Shown here in pieces: positions 49,253 through 58,619 of a stretch of 64,000 bases of DNA. Each line of letters opens with the position of its first letter. Within the stretch, counting starts at the first letter, position 1. The position numbers and the translations under genes were made by a program. The DNA is from Terrimonas pollutisoli (lineage in GTDB: Bacteria > Bacteroidota > Bacteroidia > Chitinophagales > Chitinophagaceae): the NCBI RefSeq assembly GCF_029360765.1, contig NZ_JARKNA010000002.1:307334-371333 (forward strand). Reading direction: 5' to 3'. The notes under the pieces are model-generated. The model was given only the letters and a program-made list of their open reading frames with translations. It made no database searches and was not told the DNA's origin.

Positions 49253-51856
49253 ATGCGATTCAATTTCATAAAAGGATTTAGTGTTATGTTGCTGTTTTGC
49301 GTGCAATCGGTAACAGCGCAGCAAGCATTACAGCTTCAGAATAAAAACGTTTCTTTAAAATGGAAGCAAACAGCAAAAGGCTTTCAGCTCTCGCAGGTTG
49401 CTGTGTGGAGCAACGGGAAGTTTCAATCGTTTCAACATCCTTCAGGCGAATTCACTTTATTGTATAGCGAACAAAAACCTGATACCGCCTCATTGATTAA
49501 TACATTAGGAAAAGAAGTGCAGGCATTTCCCGGTTCGTCGTATAAATATATTGTAAGAACATGGCGGGATAACCTGCGGCCTGTGCCAATGAACACTGCA
49601 GGAAATGCTCTTCATTTTTTTCCGGATAAGGGAAAGAGAATAGGAAACAATACCATCCAATTTTCAAAGTCAACAGATGCCGCCATCATCAATTCCACCT
49701 GGCAATTGGATGATAGCAATCCCAATGATATCCTGGTAACGATAAGCATCACTTCGCTTAAGCCAGGCTATTTTTCTATTGCAACCCCAACCCTGGCCAT
49801 GGTAAAAGAATCCGAATTGAAATGGGGTATTATACCAGGTCTTTTCCAGGGCAGTAGCCTTGAAGCAAATCTTGTAGAGAGTTATGGGTATGGACATGGC
49901 ATTCCGAACAAACCAATAATAGTACGTGAACGAACGGCATCAACTTTATCGCCCATTCTTACCAACAAAAATGGATTGTCGTTGGCTGTGATACCAGCAC
50001 CCGGCACCGCCCGCGATCCATGGGAAAGTAATGTCAACACACTCAATGTTTGGACACTCGGACTTTCATTAATGAACCGTAAAGCGCAGTTAACTCCTAC
50101 TGCATATCACCCCGTGTTGGGTGAAAAAGGCTCTTACCTGGAGCAGGGAGAAAAAGTTAGTTTTTCATTCCGCTATACGTTGCAACCCGCAACCTGGTAT
50201 ACCATATATAAACATGCAGTAAATAAAGTGTACCGCTTTGCTGATTTTATCAGTTTAAAACAAACCCGTCAATCGCTGACTGATCGCATATTAGCGATGC
50301 AACAATATTTGCATAACGATAGCATATCCATGTGGCGGGTAGAAGAATTTAATAATCGCCAAATTGGCGCACAGGCTTATCTCGGCGGAGTTGTTGGCAG
50401 TGACCGCGATGCCATGAAAAACTCCGACTACGGCGCCATGTGGATGCTTGCAAACATAACAGGTGACAGTATTTTATTGCAGCATCGTCTTCCTTATGCC
50501 CGTAATTTTAAACTCGAACAACAACAATCGGGCAAGGGTTTTTTCCAGGGTGCAGCTATAGGTCAATACTATCTTAGTAAGAGCAAAAAATTTACGGAAG
50601 AGTGGGGTACTTATGTTGAACCGATGGGGCTTACTTATTATACCCTGCTCGATATCGGAAATATTTTACTCTTCAATCCTGCGGATACCGAATTAAAAAC
50701 AAGATTACGATTAGGTGCCGACCAGTTACTGAACTGGCAATATCCCGATGGGCACTGGGAGGTAGGTTATGATCGAGCTTCTGAAAAAATTGTATTTACA
50801 GATCTGAAAGATTATCGTCCTACTTTTTATGGCTTGCTGGTGGCATACCGTATTTTGGGTGATAAAAAATACCTCGATGCTGCTATCCGCGGAGCGGATT
50901 GGTTTATCAAAGAAGCAGCTAATAAAGGTTTTTTCCTGGGCGTATGCGGTGATCTTCGCTTTGCACCTGATTTTGCCACCGGCCAAAGTGCACAGGCAAT
51001 GCTTGACCTGTTTGAAATTACCGGCAATAAAAAATATCAACAATCGGCTATTGATATTGCACGGTTGTACACCACATCCATTTATACGCATCCGATTCCC
51101 ACTCATGAAATAAAAACAGTGAATGGTATAAAACGGCAGGACTGGGAAATAACCCAGGCGGGTTTAAGTTTTGAGCACGGTGGCAGTTTTGGATCAGCGA
51201 ACATACATGGACCTATATTATTGGCTAGTCATGCGGGATTGTTTGTACGCATGTTCAGGCTAACCGGAGATTCGCTGTTCTTAAACATGGCACGTGCTGC
51301 AGCCCTCGGTCGTGATGCTTTTGTTGATAGTGTCAGCAGTGTAGCTTCTTATTACTGGGATGCTATGAATAGAGGTGCAGGGCCTTATCCTCATCATGCC
51401 TGGTGGCAGGTAGGATGGATCACAGATTACTTGCTTTCCGAAATGGAGTTACGTTCCAAAGGAGCTATTTCATTTCCGCAGGGTTTCATTACACCCAAAG
51501 TAGGTCCTCATAAATCGTATGGCTTTGCGGCAGGTAAAGTGTTTGGCAATAAAGCCAGGTTGATATTGAATAAAGACATGGCCCGTATTAATGATCCGTA
51601 CATTGACTATTTCGCAGCACGGACAGAACACGGCAACGAAATTTACCTGCTGTTATTGAATGATGATGATGAAAACAGGAGTATTGAAGTGGAACTTAAT
51701 ACAGGCAGTTTTTTTCCTGGCAGTAAAGCCCAGGTAAAAAATATAGGCATACTGGATGAAAAAGGAATGCAAATAAATAGCATAATAGATACGAACAAAC
51801 TCCAGGTCGCTCTGCCCGCTTTTGGCCTGCGTGTTATCAAAATAATTGGCAACTAA
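49253..51856 (+). CDS. Secreted protein with probable alpha/alpha-barrel, candidate glycanase or lyase
   Basis: 867 residues with a signal peptide (about 1-22, ending SVTAQQ). The N-terminal half looks beta-rich. From about residue 345 helical repeats typical of six-helical-hairpin carbohydrate-active enzymes appear (GAQAYLGGVVGSDRDAMKNS, LLNWQYPDGHWEVGYDRAS, KYLDAAIRGADWFIKEAANK, GQSAQAMLDLFEITGNKKY). A small beta domain closes it. I cannot place it in a numbered family. Position in the LacI operon between a GH2 and a symporter supports an enzymatic role on a glycan. Aspartate and tyrosine clusters near 375-385 and 500-525 are candidate active-site residues. Confidence 0.7.
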   Translation: MRFNFIKGFSVMLLFCVQSVTAQQALQLQNKNVSLKWKQTAKGFQLSQVAVWSNGKFQSFQHPSGEFTLLYSEQKPDTASLINTLGKEVQAFPGSSYKYIVRTWRDNLRPVPMNTAGNALHFFPDKGKRIGNNTIQFSKSTDAAIINSTWQLDDSNPNDILVTISITSLKPGYFSIATPTLAMVKESELKWGIIPGLFQGSSLEANLVESYGYGHGIPNKPIIVRERTASTLSPILTNKNGLSLAVIPAPGTARDPWESNVNTLNVWTLGLSLMNRKAQLTPTAYHPVLGEKGSYLEQGEKVSFSFRYTLQPATWYTIYKHAVNKVYRFADFISLKQTRQSLTDRILAMQQYLHNDSISMWRVEEFNNRQIGAQAYLGGVVGSDRDAMKNSDYGAMWMLANITGDSILLQHRLPYARNFKLEQQQSGKGFFQGAAIGQYYLSKSKKFTEEWGTYVEPMGLTYYTLLDIGNILLFNPADTELKTRLRLGADQLLNWQYPDGHWEVGYDRASEKIVFTDLKDYRPTFYGLLVAYRILGDKKYLDAAIRGADWFIKEAANKGFFLGVCGDLRFAPDFATGQSAQAMLDLFEITGNKKYQQSAIDIARLYTTSIYTHPIPTHEIKTVNGIKRQDWEITQAGLSFEHGGSFGSANIHGPILLASHAGLFVRMFRLTGDSLFLNMARAAALGRDAFVDSVSSVASYYWDAMNRGAGPYPHHAWWQVGWITDYLLSEMELRSKGAISFPQGFITPKVGPHKSYGFAAGKVFGNKARLILNKDMARINDPYIDYFAARTEHGNEIYLLLLNDDDENRSIEVELNTGSFFPGSKAQVKNIGILDEKGMQINSIIDTNKLQVALPAFGLRVIKIIGN

Positions 51857-51874
51857 CCAGACAGAAAGAAATTC

Positions 51875-53605
51875 ATGGACAAAACAATTGATACACTCGT
51901 CATTTTCATTTTCAGCGCTTTTGTACTGGTAATAGGTATGCTGTTTGTCCGTACGGGACGAAACATGAAATCGTTTTTTGCAGGTGGTGAGTCTGTGCCG
52001 TGGTTTATTGGCGGCCTGTCACTGTTTATGAGTTTTTTTTCAGCAGGTACGTTTGTAGCCTGGGGTTCTATTGCCTACAAATATGGCTGGGTGTCGGTCA
52101 CTATTCAATGGACGATGGCTTTGGGTGGCCTTATAACCGCATTATTATTAGCGCCGCGTTGGAAAAAAACAGGTGCATTTACTGCGGCAGAATTTATTAA
52201 AGAAAGACTTGGTGCTGCTGTTCAGAAATTTTACATGTACATTTTTTTACTGGTATCGTTGTTTAGTAAAGGCTCAGTATTGTACCCTGTTGCTTTACTG
52301 GTTAGCAGTTCTCTTGGCTTTCCCCTGGTGCCAAGTACAATCGTTTTGGGAATAATGATGATAGCCTATACGGCAGTTGGCGGCTTATGGGCAGTGATGG
52401 TGACGGACATTCTGCAATTTGTGGTGTTAACAGCCAGCGTGTTGCTGGTATTGCCTCTAGCACTTAATTCCGCAGGTGGATGGACTGCCTTTACCAACAA
52501 CGTACCCGATGATTTTTTTAACCTGCTCAATGGAGAATATACCATTGGTTTTATATTGGCCTTTGCCTTGTACAGCATCACCTATATTGGTGGCAACTGG
52601 ACCTTTGTGCAACGTTACACGAGTGTAGAGTCGCCGAAAGCATCAAAAAAAGTAGCGCTGTTATTTGCGGGCCTTTATGTTATTTGTCCCATTATCTGGA
52701 TGTTGCCCCCGATGGTGTACAAAAGCATCGATCCGTCATTGCAAGGGCTTGATGCTGAAAACGCTTATTTGCAGGTATGCAAACTGGTACTGCCTCCCGG
52801 CCTGATGGGCCTTATGCTGACGGGCATGTATTTCTCTACTTCGGCTACGGCAAACACAACGCTTAACGTCACTTCCGCTATCATCACCAACGATATTTAT
52901 AAAGGTATGTTCAGGCCGCATGCGTCTGACAAATCGTTGATGATAGTCGCCCGGCTTTCATCGCTGTTGCTGGGTTTAGGTATGATAGGAATAGCATTAT
53001 TGGTACCTGCTGCGGGAGGTATGATTGAAGTGGTATTAACAATTGCTGCCATCACAGGCGGACCTTTATTGCTGCCAGCCTTATGGGCATTGTTTTCAAA
53101 AAAGTTGAGTGGCAAAGAAGCTTTCATTATTTCAGCCGTTTGCCTGCTGATCAATTGCATTTTCAAATTCATAACACCTTATTTGTTGGAAATAAGATTG
53201 GACCGTTCGCAGGAAATGTTGCTTGGAACTGGTTTGCCATTATTGCTGTTGATGGTTACTGAATTTGTTTCAGTAAGGAAAAAAGTAAGTGCTGATTACA
53301 TCCGGTATAGTTCATCTAAGCAAGAAAAGAAAATGAACCTGGCTTTGGAAACACCCGATGAAAAGAGGGCTATTTTAAAGCAAAATCTTTTTGGGTTAAG
53401 GGTAATAGCATTTGCATTGGCCTTTACTGCGCTATTGCTGGTAGGGATAAGCTTTGTGAGCACTTCAGGTAAAATGCTCGTGCTTGGTATTGCAGGCGTC
53501 ATTTTGCTGTCGGCTATTATTCCTTTAAGGGCAACGCGAAAAATAAAACTTCAATTGTTGACCATTTCCACGGAGAAGACCGCCGTAGCAGAAGCTGTTT
53601 TGTAG
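51875..53605 (+). CDS. Sodium:solute symporter (SSS family)
   Basis: 576 residues with about 13-14 membrane helices. Family features are FFAGGESVPWFIGGLSLFMS (helix 1-2, where sodium is bound), TAAEFIKERLGAAVQKFYMY, YTAVGGLWAVMVTDILQF and TGMYFSTSATANTTLNVTSA. It would import a monosaccharide, uronate or related product of the PUL with Na+. It has the inner-membrane uptake role that the MFS porter has in the element PUL. It lies 18 bp after the barrel protein and 29 bp before the oxidoreductase. Confidence 0.93.
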   Translation: MDKTIDTLVIFIFSAFVLVIGMLFVRTGRNMKSFFAGGESVPWFIGGLSLFMSFFSAGTFVAWGSIAYKYGWVSVTIQWTMALGGLITALLLAPRWKKTGAFTAAEFIKERLGAAVQKFYMYIFLLVSLFSKGSVLYPVALLVSSSLGFPLVPSTIVLGIMMIAYTAVGGLWAVMVTDILQFVVLTASVLLVLPLALNSAGGWTAFTNNVPDDFFNLLNGEYTIGFILAFALYSITYIGGNWTFVQRYTSVESPKASKKVALLFAGLYVICPIIWMLPPMVYKSIDPSLQGLDAENAYLQVCKLVLPPGLMGLMLTGMYFSTSATANTTLNVTSAIITNDIYKGMFRPHASDKSLMIVARLSSLLLGLGMIGIALLVPAAGGMIEVVLTIAAITGGPLLLPALWALFSKKLSGKEAFIISAVCLLINCIFKFITPYLLEIRLDRSQEMLLGTGLPLLLLMVTEFVSVRKKVSADYIRYSSSKQEKKMNLALETPDEKRAILKQNLFGLRVIAFALAFTALLLVGISFVSTSGKMLVLGIAGVILLSAIIPLRATRKIKLQLLTISTEKTAVAEAVL

Positions 53606-53634
53606 AAATATTGATTACAAGGAAACAAAAAATT

Positions 53635-55917
53635 ATGATTAAAGAGGAAGGAATATCGCAACGATCATTGCATACTGTAAAATTAAGTGCCGGGCTTGTC
53701 ATTGCCGGAGGTGGTTTATCGGGAGTTTGTTGTGCCATTACAGCAGCAAGGTCGGGATTGAAAGTTATCCTGGTTCAGGACAGACCCGTCCTTGGGGGAA
53801 ACTCCTCGAGTGAAGTAAGGCTTTGGGTGTTGGGCGCCACTTCTCACATGGGCAATAACAACCGTTGGGCAAGGGAAGGAGGTGTTATCGATGAACTACT
53901 GGTTGAAAATATGTACCGCAACCCTGAAGGCAATGCGCTGATATTTGATACCATCCTATTGGAAAAAGTAACAGAAGAACCAAACATTCAATTGCTCCTG
54001 AATACTGCTGTGTTTGAAGTAGAGAAAAAAGATGCCGATACGATCAGTGCTGTTACCGCTTTTTGCAGCCAGAACAGTACGTTATATACTATTCAATCCA
54101 ATCTTTTTTGCGATGCCAGTGGTGACGGTATCATTGGTTTTTTATCAGGCGCTGCGTTTAGAATGGGTGCTGAATCAAAAGATGAATTCGATGAAAAGTT
54201 TGCACCGTCGAAATCGTATGGAGAGTTGCTGGGTCATTCGATGTATTTCTATTCCAGGGATACCGGCCAGCCTGTAAAATTTATTCCGCCGTCTTTTGCA
54301 TTGACCGATATTACGAAGATACCACGGTATAAAAGTTTTAATTCACAGGAAGATGGTTGCCGTTTGTGGTGGATTGAATACGGGGGGCGGCTGGATACTG
54401 TACACGATACGGAAAAAATAAAATGGGAACTCTGGAAGGTGATATACGGTGTATGGAATTATATAAAAAATTCCGGCAATTTTCCTGAAGCTGAAAACCT
54501 CACGCTGGAGTGGGTGGGTCATATACCCGGTAAAAGAGAAAGCCGTCGTTTTGAAGGTGATTATATGTTGTCGCAAAAAGATATTGTGGAGCAGCGTCAG
54601 CATCCCGATGCGGTGGCTTTTGGAGGTTGGAGCATTGACTTACATCCGGCCGATGGCGTGTTCAGCGAAAAACCCGGTTGCAATCAATGGCATCCCAAAG
54701 GCATTTATCAAATTCCATATCGTTGCCTGTATAGCCGCAACATCAATAACCTGTTTATTGCAGGCCGTATTATCAGTGCATCACATGTGGCATTTGGTTC
54801 TACGCGGGTGATGGCTACCAGCGCTTATGTTGGACAGGCAGTGGGTATGGCCGCTGTAATAGCTGCGAGGGAAAATGTATTACCAAAACAAATTGGTTCA
54901 ACCGTTCTGGTGAATGTGTTGCAGAAGAACCTTATCAGGATAGGTCAACATATTCCGGGAGTAATTCTTAAAGACGAAAATGATTTGGTGCAAAAGGCAA
55001 TGATTCATGCATCCAGTGAACTGAAATTGCAGGCATTCCCGGAAGATGCCGGTATGTTTCAATTAAGTTTTTCCGGCGCCCAGATGATCCCTTTGAATAA
55101 GGGTAAAATAACTGAAGTGAATATTCATGCCTTTGCTAAAGAAAAAACTATCCTCGATATAGAGTTGCGTATCAGCAGCAAGCCCGATCATCATACACCG
55201 GATGTGTTGATAGAAGCTAAGCGCATACAACTTAACGAAGGAAAAAATTGTATACCGCTTCATTTTGTCAATGAAATGACACATGCAGCTTATGGCTTTA
55301 TTGTATTCAGAAAAAATGACATGGTAAGCATCCCCATTAGTTCAAAAAGAGTTACGGGGATATTATCTGTTTTTAACATGGTTAATAAAGCGGTGTCTAA
55401 TTTTGGCAGACAGGAACCTACAGAGGATATTGGCGTAGATTCTTTTGAGTTTTGGATACCGCAACGCCGGCCAAGGGGGCATAATTTCGCTATGTCATTT
55501 AAAACACCGGTTGCAGCATTTTCGCCTTCCAATGTAAAAAATGGCATTGCGCGACCAACCAATCAACCCAATGCATGGGTTGCCGATTGGAATGATAAAA
55601 AGCCAATACTTACTATCAATTGGAACGATCTGCAAACTATATCAACCATTGAATTAAGTTTTGATACGGATTTTGATCACCCGATGGAATCGGTATTGAT
55701 GTCGCATCCTGAACATGTAATGCCGTTTTGCGTGAGGAGCTATAAAATAATGGATGAGGCGGGAAAGCTGTTGTACGAAAAAAAAGACAATTATCAAACG
55801 CGGAATACAATCCGCCTGGACAAAGCTGTTACAACAAAAGAATTGAAAATTGAATTTGAACAATCATCTCCCGATATACCGGTTTCCCTTTTTGAAATCA
55901 GGTGCTATGCAGAATGA
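53635..55917 (+). CDS. FAD-dependent oxidoreductase (FAD_oxidored type)
   Basis: 760 residues from the ATG at 53635 (a TTG at 53611 is less likely). The N-terminal FAD fold has VIAGGGLSGVCCAITAARSG and the family block PVLGGNSSSEVRLWVLGA. SASHVAFGSTRVMATSAYVG near 390-410 closes the nucleotide-binding part. The last 300 residues are beta-rich and may bind substrate. Members are linked to sugar-catabolic loci, but their substrates are mostly unknown. No secretion signal is evident. The stop lies inside the 3' end of the convergent lldD-like gene (20-bp overlap), so the operon ends without an intergenic terminator. Confidence 0.85.
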   Translation: MIKEEGISQRSLHTVKLSAGLVIAGGGLSGVCCAITAARSGLKVILVQDRPVLGGNSSSEVRLWVLGATSHMGNNNRWAREGGVIDELLVENMYRNPEGNALIFDTILLEKVTEEPNIQLLLNTAVFEVEKKDADTISAVTAFCSQNSTLYTIQSNLFCDASGDGIIGFLSGAAFRMGAESKDEFDEKFAPSKSYGELLGHSMYFYSRDTGQPVKFIPPSFALTDITKIPRYKSFNSQEDGCRLWWIEYGGRLDTVHDTEKIKWELWKVIYGVWNYIKNSGNFPEAENLTLEWVGHIPGKRESRRFEGDYMLSQKDIVEQRQHPDAVAFGGWSIDLHPADGVFSEKPGCNQWHPKGIYQIPYRCLYSRNINNLFIAGRIISASHVAFGSTRVMATSAYVGQAVGMAAVIAARENVLPKQIGSTVLVNVLQKNLIRIGQHIPGVILKDENDLVQKAMIHASSELKLQAFPEDAGMFQLSFSGAQMIPLNKGKITEVNIHAFAKEKTILDIELRISSKPDHHTPDVLIEAKRIQLNEGKNCIPLHFVNEMTHAAYGFIVFRKNDMVSIPISSKRVTGILSVFNMVNKAVSNFGRQEPTEDIGVDSFEFWIPQRRPRGHNFAMSFKTPVAAFSPSNVKNGIARPTNQPNAWVADWNDKKPILTINWNDLQTISTIELSFDTDFDHPMESVLMSHPEHVMPFCVRSYKIMDEAGKLLYEKKDNYQTRNTIRLDKAVTTKELKIEFEQSSPDIPVSLFEIRCYAE

Positions 55918-57106
55918 TTTCACCAGCCATGTCATCCGTATAGCGACTTTCCTGTTCCATTGAAACCAAATGGCGGGGAAATTGATCAGTCTTTTCACAG
56001 CACAGTTGTTCCATTACTTGTTGCAATTGGGTTTTTAATATAGCAATGGTATGATCGCCACCCTTGTTTCCCAATGCAGATACGCCGTACATAAAACTGC
56101 GGCCCATGAAGGTGAATTCAGCTCCGGCTGCCAAGGCTCTTGCAACATCAGGACCCGAACGAACGCCGCTATCCATCATAATTTTGATTTTGCCTTTATA
56201 GTTCTTTACAATGGATTCTAATGATCGCACTGCCGACTGTCCCGCATCAATCTGCCTGCCGCCATGATTGGAAACAATGATGCCGTCGAGGCCCAGTTGC
56301 ATGGCGATTTCCGTATCCGCTTCGCTGGCTACGCCTTTTAAAACAAGTTTTCCTTTCCACATATCCCGGATCGGGGCGATCTTTTCTTTATTCAACCTTC
56401 CCGAAAAAGTTTTATTCATATACAGGCCAAGCTGCTTCATGCTCATGCCGGGGGGCATATAGGGCTTCATCGTGGCAAACTCTGGCTGGCCATGCAGTAA
56501 GGTTCGCAATGCCCAATGCGGTTTGCCCATGATCTGCAAAATATTTCGCAGGGTCATCTTTGGTGGCATAGCCAGTCCATTGCGGATATCACGGGGCCGG
56601 AAGCCAAACGAAGGAACATCGCACAATAGTACCAGCACATCATATTTTGCCGCCTGTAATCTTTTGATAATATCATCACGCAAACTGTTTTCAGCAGGAT
56701 GATATAATTGATACCATGCCTTGCCCTGGGTCAATTCACTGATTCGTTCAATAGAAGACGTGGTAACGGTGCTTAGTATGAAAGGAATATTGTGCTGAAA
56801 GGCAGCGCTGGCAAGTATCTCAGGAGCATTGGGCCACATCAGTCCTTGTAGGCCTACGGGAGCGATACCAAAAGGTGCATCATAAATATGACCAAACAAT
56901 TCTGTTTTCAGGTCAGAACTTGTATGGGTTTTCAGGTAATGCGGTACCAATTCAATCTTTCTTAACTCATCGGTGTTTTTATAAAGATTCACATCCTCGT
57001 TACAACCACCGTCCAAATACTCAAAGGCAAAGCCGGGTATTTTTTGTTGTGCCCGTTTCCGCAGGTCGTCAATAGAAGGATAATTGTTATCAAAATTCCA
57101 TTTCAT
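55898..57106 (-). CDS. lldD: FMN-dependent alpha-hydroxy-acid dehydrogenase (L-lactate dehydrogenase type)
   Basis: 402 residues from the ATG at 57106; a longer frame reaches 57160 but runs through a palindrome. The enzyme oxidises L-2-hydroxy acids such as L-lactate to keto acids with FMN. Family landmarks are PGFAFEYLDGGCNED near the N-terminus, PFGIAPVGLQGLMWP, VLKGVASEADTEIA with the FMN-contacting lysine, the catalytic SNHGGRQIDAG, and MDSGVRSGPDVARALAAGA. The length is typical. L-lactate is an end product of non-phosphorylating deoxysugar pathways, which may link it to the lactonase/RhaT operon further right; that is an inference. Confidence 0.92.
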   Translation of the reverse strand: MKWNFDNNYPSIDDLRKRAQQKIPGFAFEYLDGGCNEDVNLYKNTDELRKIELVPHYLKTHTSSDLKTELFGHIYDAPFGIAPVGLQGLMWPNAPEILASAAFQHNIPFILSTVTTSSIERISELTQGKAWYQLYHPAENSLRDDIIKRLQAAKYDVLVLLCDVPSFGFRPRDIRNGLAMPPKMTLRNILQIMGKPHWALRTLLHGQPEFATMKPYMPPGMSMKQLGLYMNKTFSGRLNKEKIAPIRDMWKGKLVLKGVASEADTEIAMQLGLDGIIVSNHGGRQIDAGQSAVRSLESIVKNYKGKIKIMMDSGVRSGPDVARALAAGAEFTFMGRSFMYGVSALGNKGGDHTIAILKTQLQQVMEQLCCEKTDQFPRHLVSMEQESRYTDDMAGEIILHST

Positions 57107-57131
57107 CTGTTTATTTTTTATTTTTTTTTGG

Positions 57132-57151
57132 CTCCCGATTTTGATCGGGAG
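57132..57151. promoter_or_regulatory. Perfect palindrome upstream of the lldD-like gene
   Basis: CTCCCGAT (57132-57139) and ATCGGGAG (57144-57151) around a 4-base loop, 26 bp upstream of the lldD start. In the lldD direction it is followed by an A-run. In the other direction no T-run follows, so a terminator is unlikely. It may be a regulator site, a leader hairpin or a dispersed genomic palindrome. Confidence 0.45.
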
Positions 57152-57320
57152 AACGCCCAATAAACATTCTCCTGTGTGTCAAATATTTTATATGGGCGTT
57201 TCATGTATTAAAATTTAAGATGCAAAGAGGGTAAAAAAACAAAGGGAAAAGTACAAACAATACCTTTTCTGGTTTGCTTCATTTTTCGCATATTCTAAAC
57301 TTATTTTAGCTTCTGTTTCT

Positions 57321-57755
57321 TTAAGAATTAAGATTGCTATTCATTTTTTGAATCACCCGGGCAGCTTGTTCTATTTCCGTATTCGTAAGGCCGGTTTCCA
57401 TTAGTTTATAAAACTCATTGATCACCGGCATGAACTGCTCTTTATACTCCCTGCCCGCAGGGGTAAGCGAAATGATCCGGCTGCGCTTGTCTGAAGGATC
57501 CCCTGACCGTACCACCAATTTGCGCCGGGTCAGGTTGTCAATGATCGGGGTAATACTGGCTTTATTTTTTTGAACGGCATTGGCTATTTCCTGCTGGTTG
57601 AGATCCTGCTTGCGCCAAAGCAGGCCAAGCACCTGCAGCATTTCAAAGGTGACATCAAAATTGCCTTCCTTTAACTTGCGTTGTATATATTGTTTCATAT
57701 TTAGACGAAAATTCGTCAAATTCTCTATCAAACTTTTTGAGCTTTCAAATTCCAT
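57321..57755 (-). CDS. MarR-family transcriptional regulator
   Basis: 144 residues from the ATG at 57755 (MEFESSK); the longer frame has no convincing N-terminus. The winged-helix core (about 40-110) reads FEMLQVLGLLWRKQDLNQQE and NKASITPIIDNLTRRKLVVR, then the wing SGDPSDKRSRIISLTPAGRE. MarR proteins usually sense aromatic or acyl compounds and repress neighbours. It is divergent from the MaoC/CoA-transferase operon and lies behind the lldD-like gene, so either may be a target. The start-to-start gap of 415 bp is long. Confidence 0.88.
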   Translation of the reverse strand: MEFESSKSLIENLTNFRLNMKQYIQRKLKEGNFDVTFEMLQVLGLLWRKQDLNQQEIANAVQKNKASITPIIDNLTRRKLVVRSGDPSDKRSRIISLTPAGREYKEQFMPVINEFYKLMETGLTNTEIEQAARVIQKMNSNLNS

Positions 57756-58170
57756 AACAGTGATTATCGGAACACAAGAATACAACTGATTGCAAAGAAA
57801 TAAAATTGTTAGTTTATGCCGGATTCCTTTAAACATATACCGGTTAGATAGTAAGATCAACAGGTTTGAGAGCTAATAGTTCTCTTTTACACCTGATAAA
57901 TTACCTTTTCTCAAAACGACGGGTAGTAAAATCTTCCATCATTACAGTAAAACCTGACATTGAACAAGGGCTTTCGCCGTTCTACCTTAACATCCTGATT
58001 AGCAGTTTAGTTTTTAAGATCAAAAATCTGCGGACTGACGATTGTAACGGTTAGAAAAAAGACAGTTGCCATATGCTTTAAACATCCAGCGGGCACTTAT
58101 CTCTTTATTCTGCATTTCCGCAACAATCTTCAAGCGTTATTAAAAAAGTACAAAAGATACCTAAACCGAT
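57756..58170. other. marR-maoC divergent intergenic region
   Basis: 415 bp between divergent genes; no gene is recognised. It includes ATCTTCCATCATTACAGTAA near 57931, a partial match to the element's AraC motif that is probably chance. Promoters for the two units must lie here, but none matches the consensus well. Confidence 0.5.
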
Positions 58171-58614
58171 ATGTTTATAAGGAAGCATTTCGAGGAATTT
58201 GAATTGAACAGTGTTCGCAATACGAAGGGACGTACTGTTACGGAGGCGGATATTATAATACATGCAGGTCAGTCAGGAGATTTTTTTCCGCATCATATGG
58301 ACGAGGAATGGTGCAAGACCCAGTCGTTCGGAAAAAGAATAGCTCATGGCACATTGATATTTACTATTGCCATTGGGCTCACTGCGGACCTGGTGAACGA
58401 AGTATCGATGACATATGGATATGAAAGATTAAGATTTATAAAACCGGTTTTTATCGGCGACACCTTACATGTAAAGGTGACGATCACTGATAAAAAGGAA
58501 CACAAGAAGCCGGGTTATGGTTTGATAACAGAATTGGTCGAGTGCTTTAACCAGCGCAATGAGCTGGTGATGGTTTGTGAACATCTTTTACTGGTCAACA
58601 AAAAGATCAATTAA
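58171..58614 (+). CDS. MaoC-like hot-dog hydratase/dehydratase
   Basis: 147 residues, one hot-dog domain. The family motif appears as [20 protein letters not shown] and then KRIAHGTLI, with the Asp/His pair of (R)-specific enoyl hydratases. The C-terminal part ([20 protein letters not shown]) is also typical of the mesaconyl/enoyl-CoA hydratase group. It probably hydrates or dehydrates an acyl-CoA made by the CoA-transferases in the same operon. It is first in the operon, with 5 bp to the next gene. Confidence 0.9.
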   Translation: MFIRKHFEEFELNSVRNTKGRTVTEADIIIHAGQSGDFFPHHMDEEWCKTQSFGKRIAHGTLIFTIAIGLTADLVNEVSMTYGYERLRFIKPVFIGDTLHVKVTITDKKEHKKPGYGLITELVECFNQRNELVMVCEHLLLVNKKIN

Positions 58615-58619
58615 CAACA

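Noticed and set aside
57935..57955. Partial match to the AraC motif (TCCATCATTACAGTAA) outside the element
   Set aside because: It lacks the exact CATAA part and the second half site at +21 bp, and lies far from the regulator, so chance is more likely.
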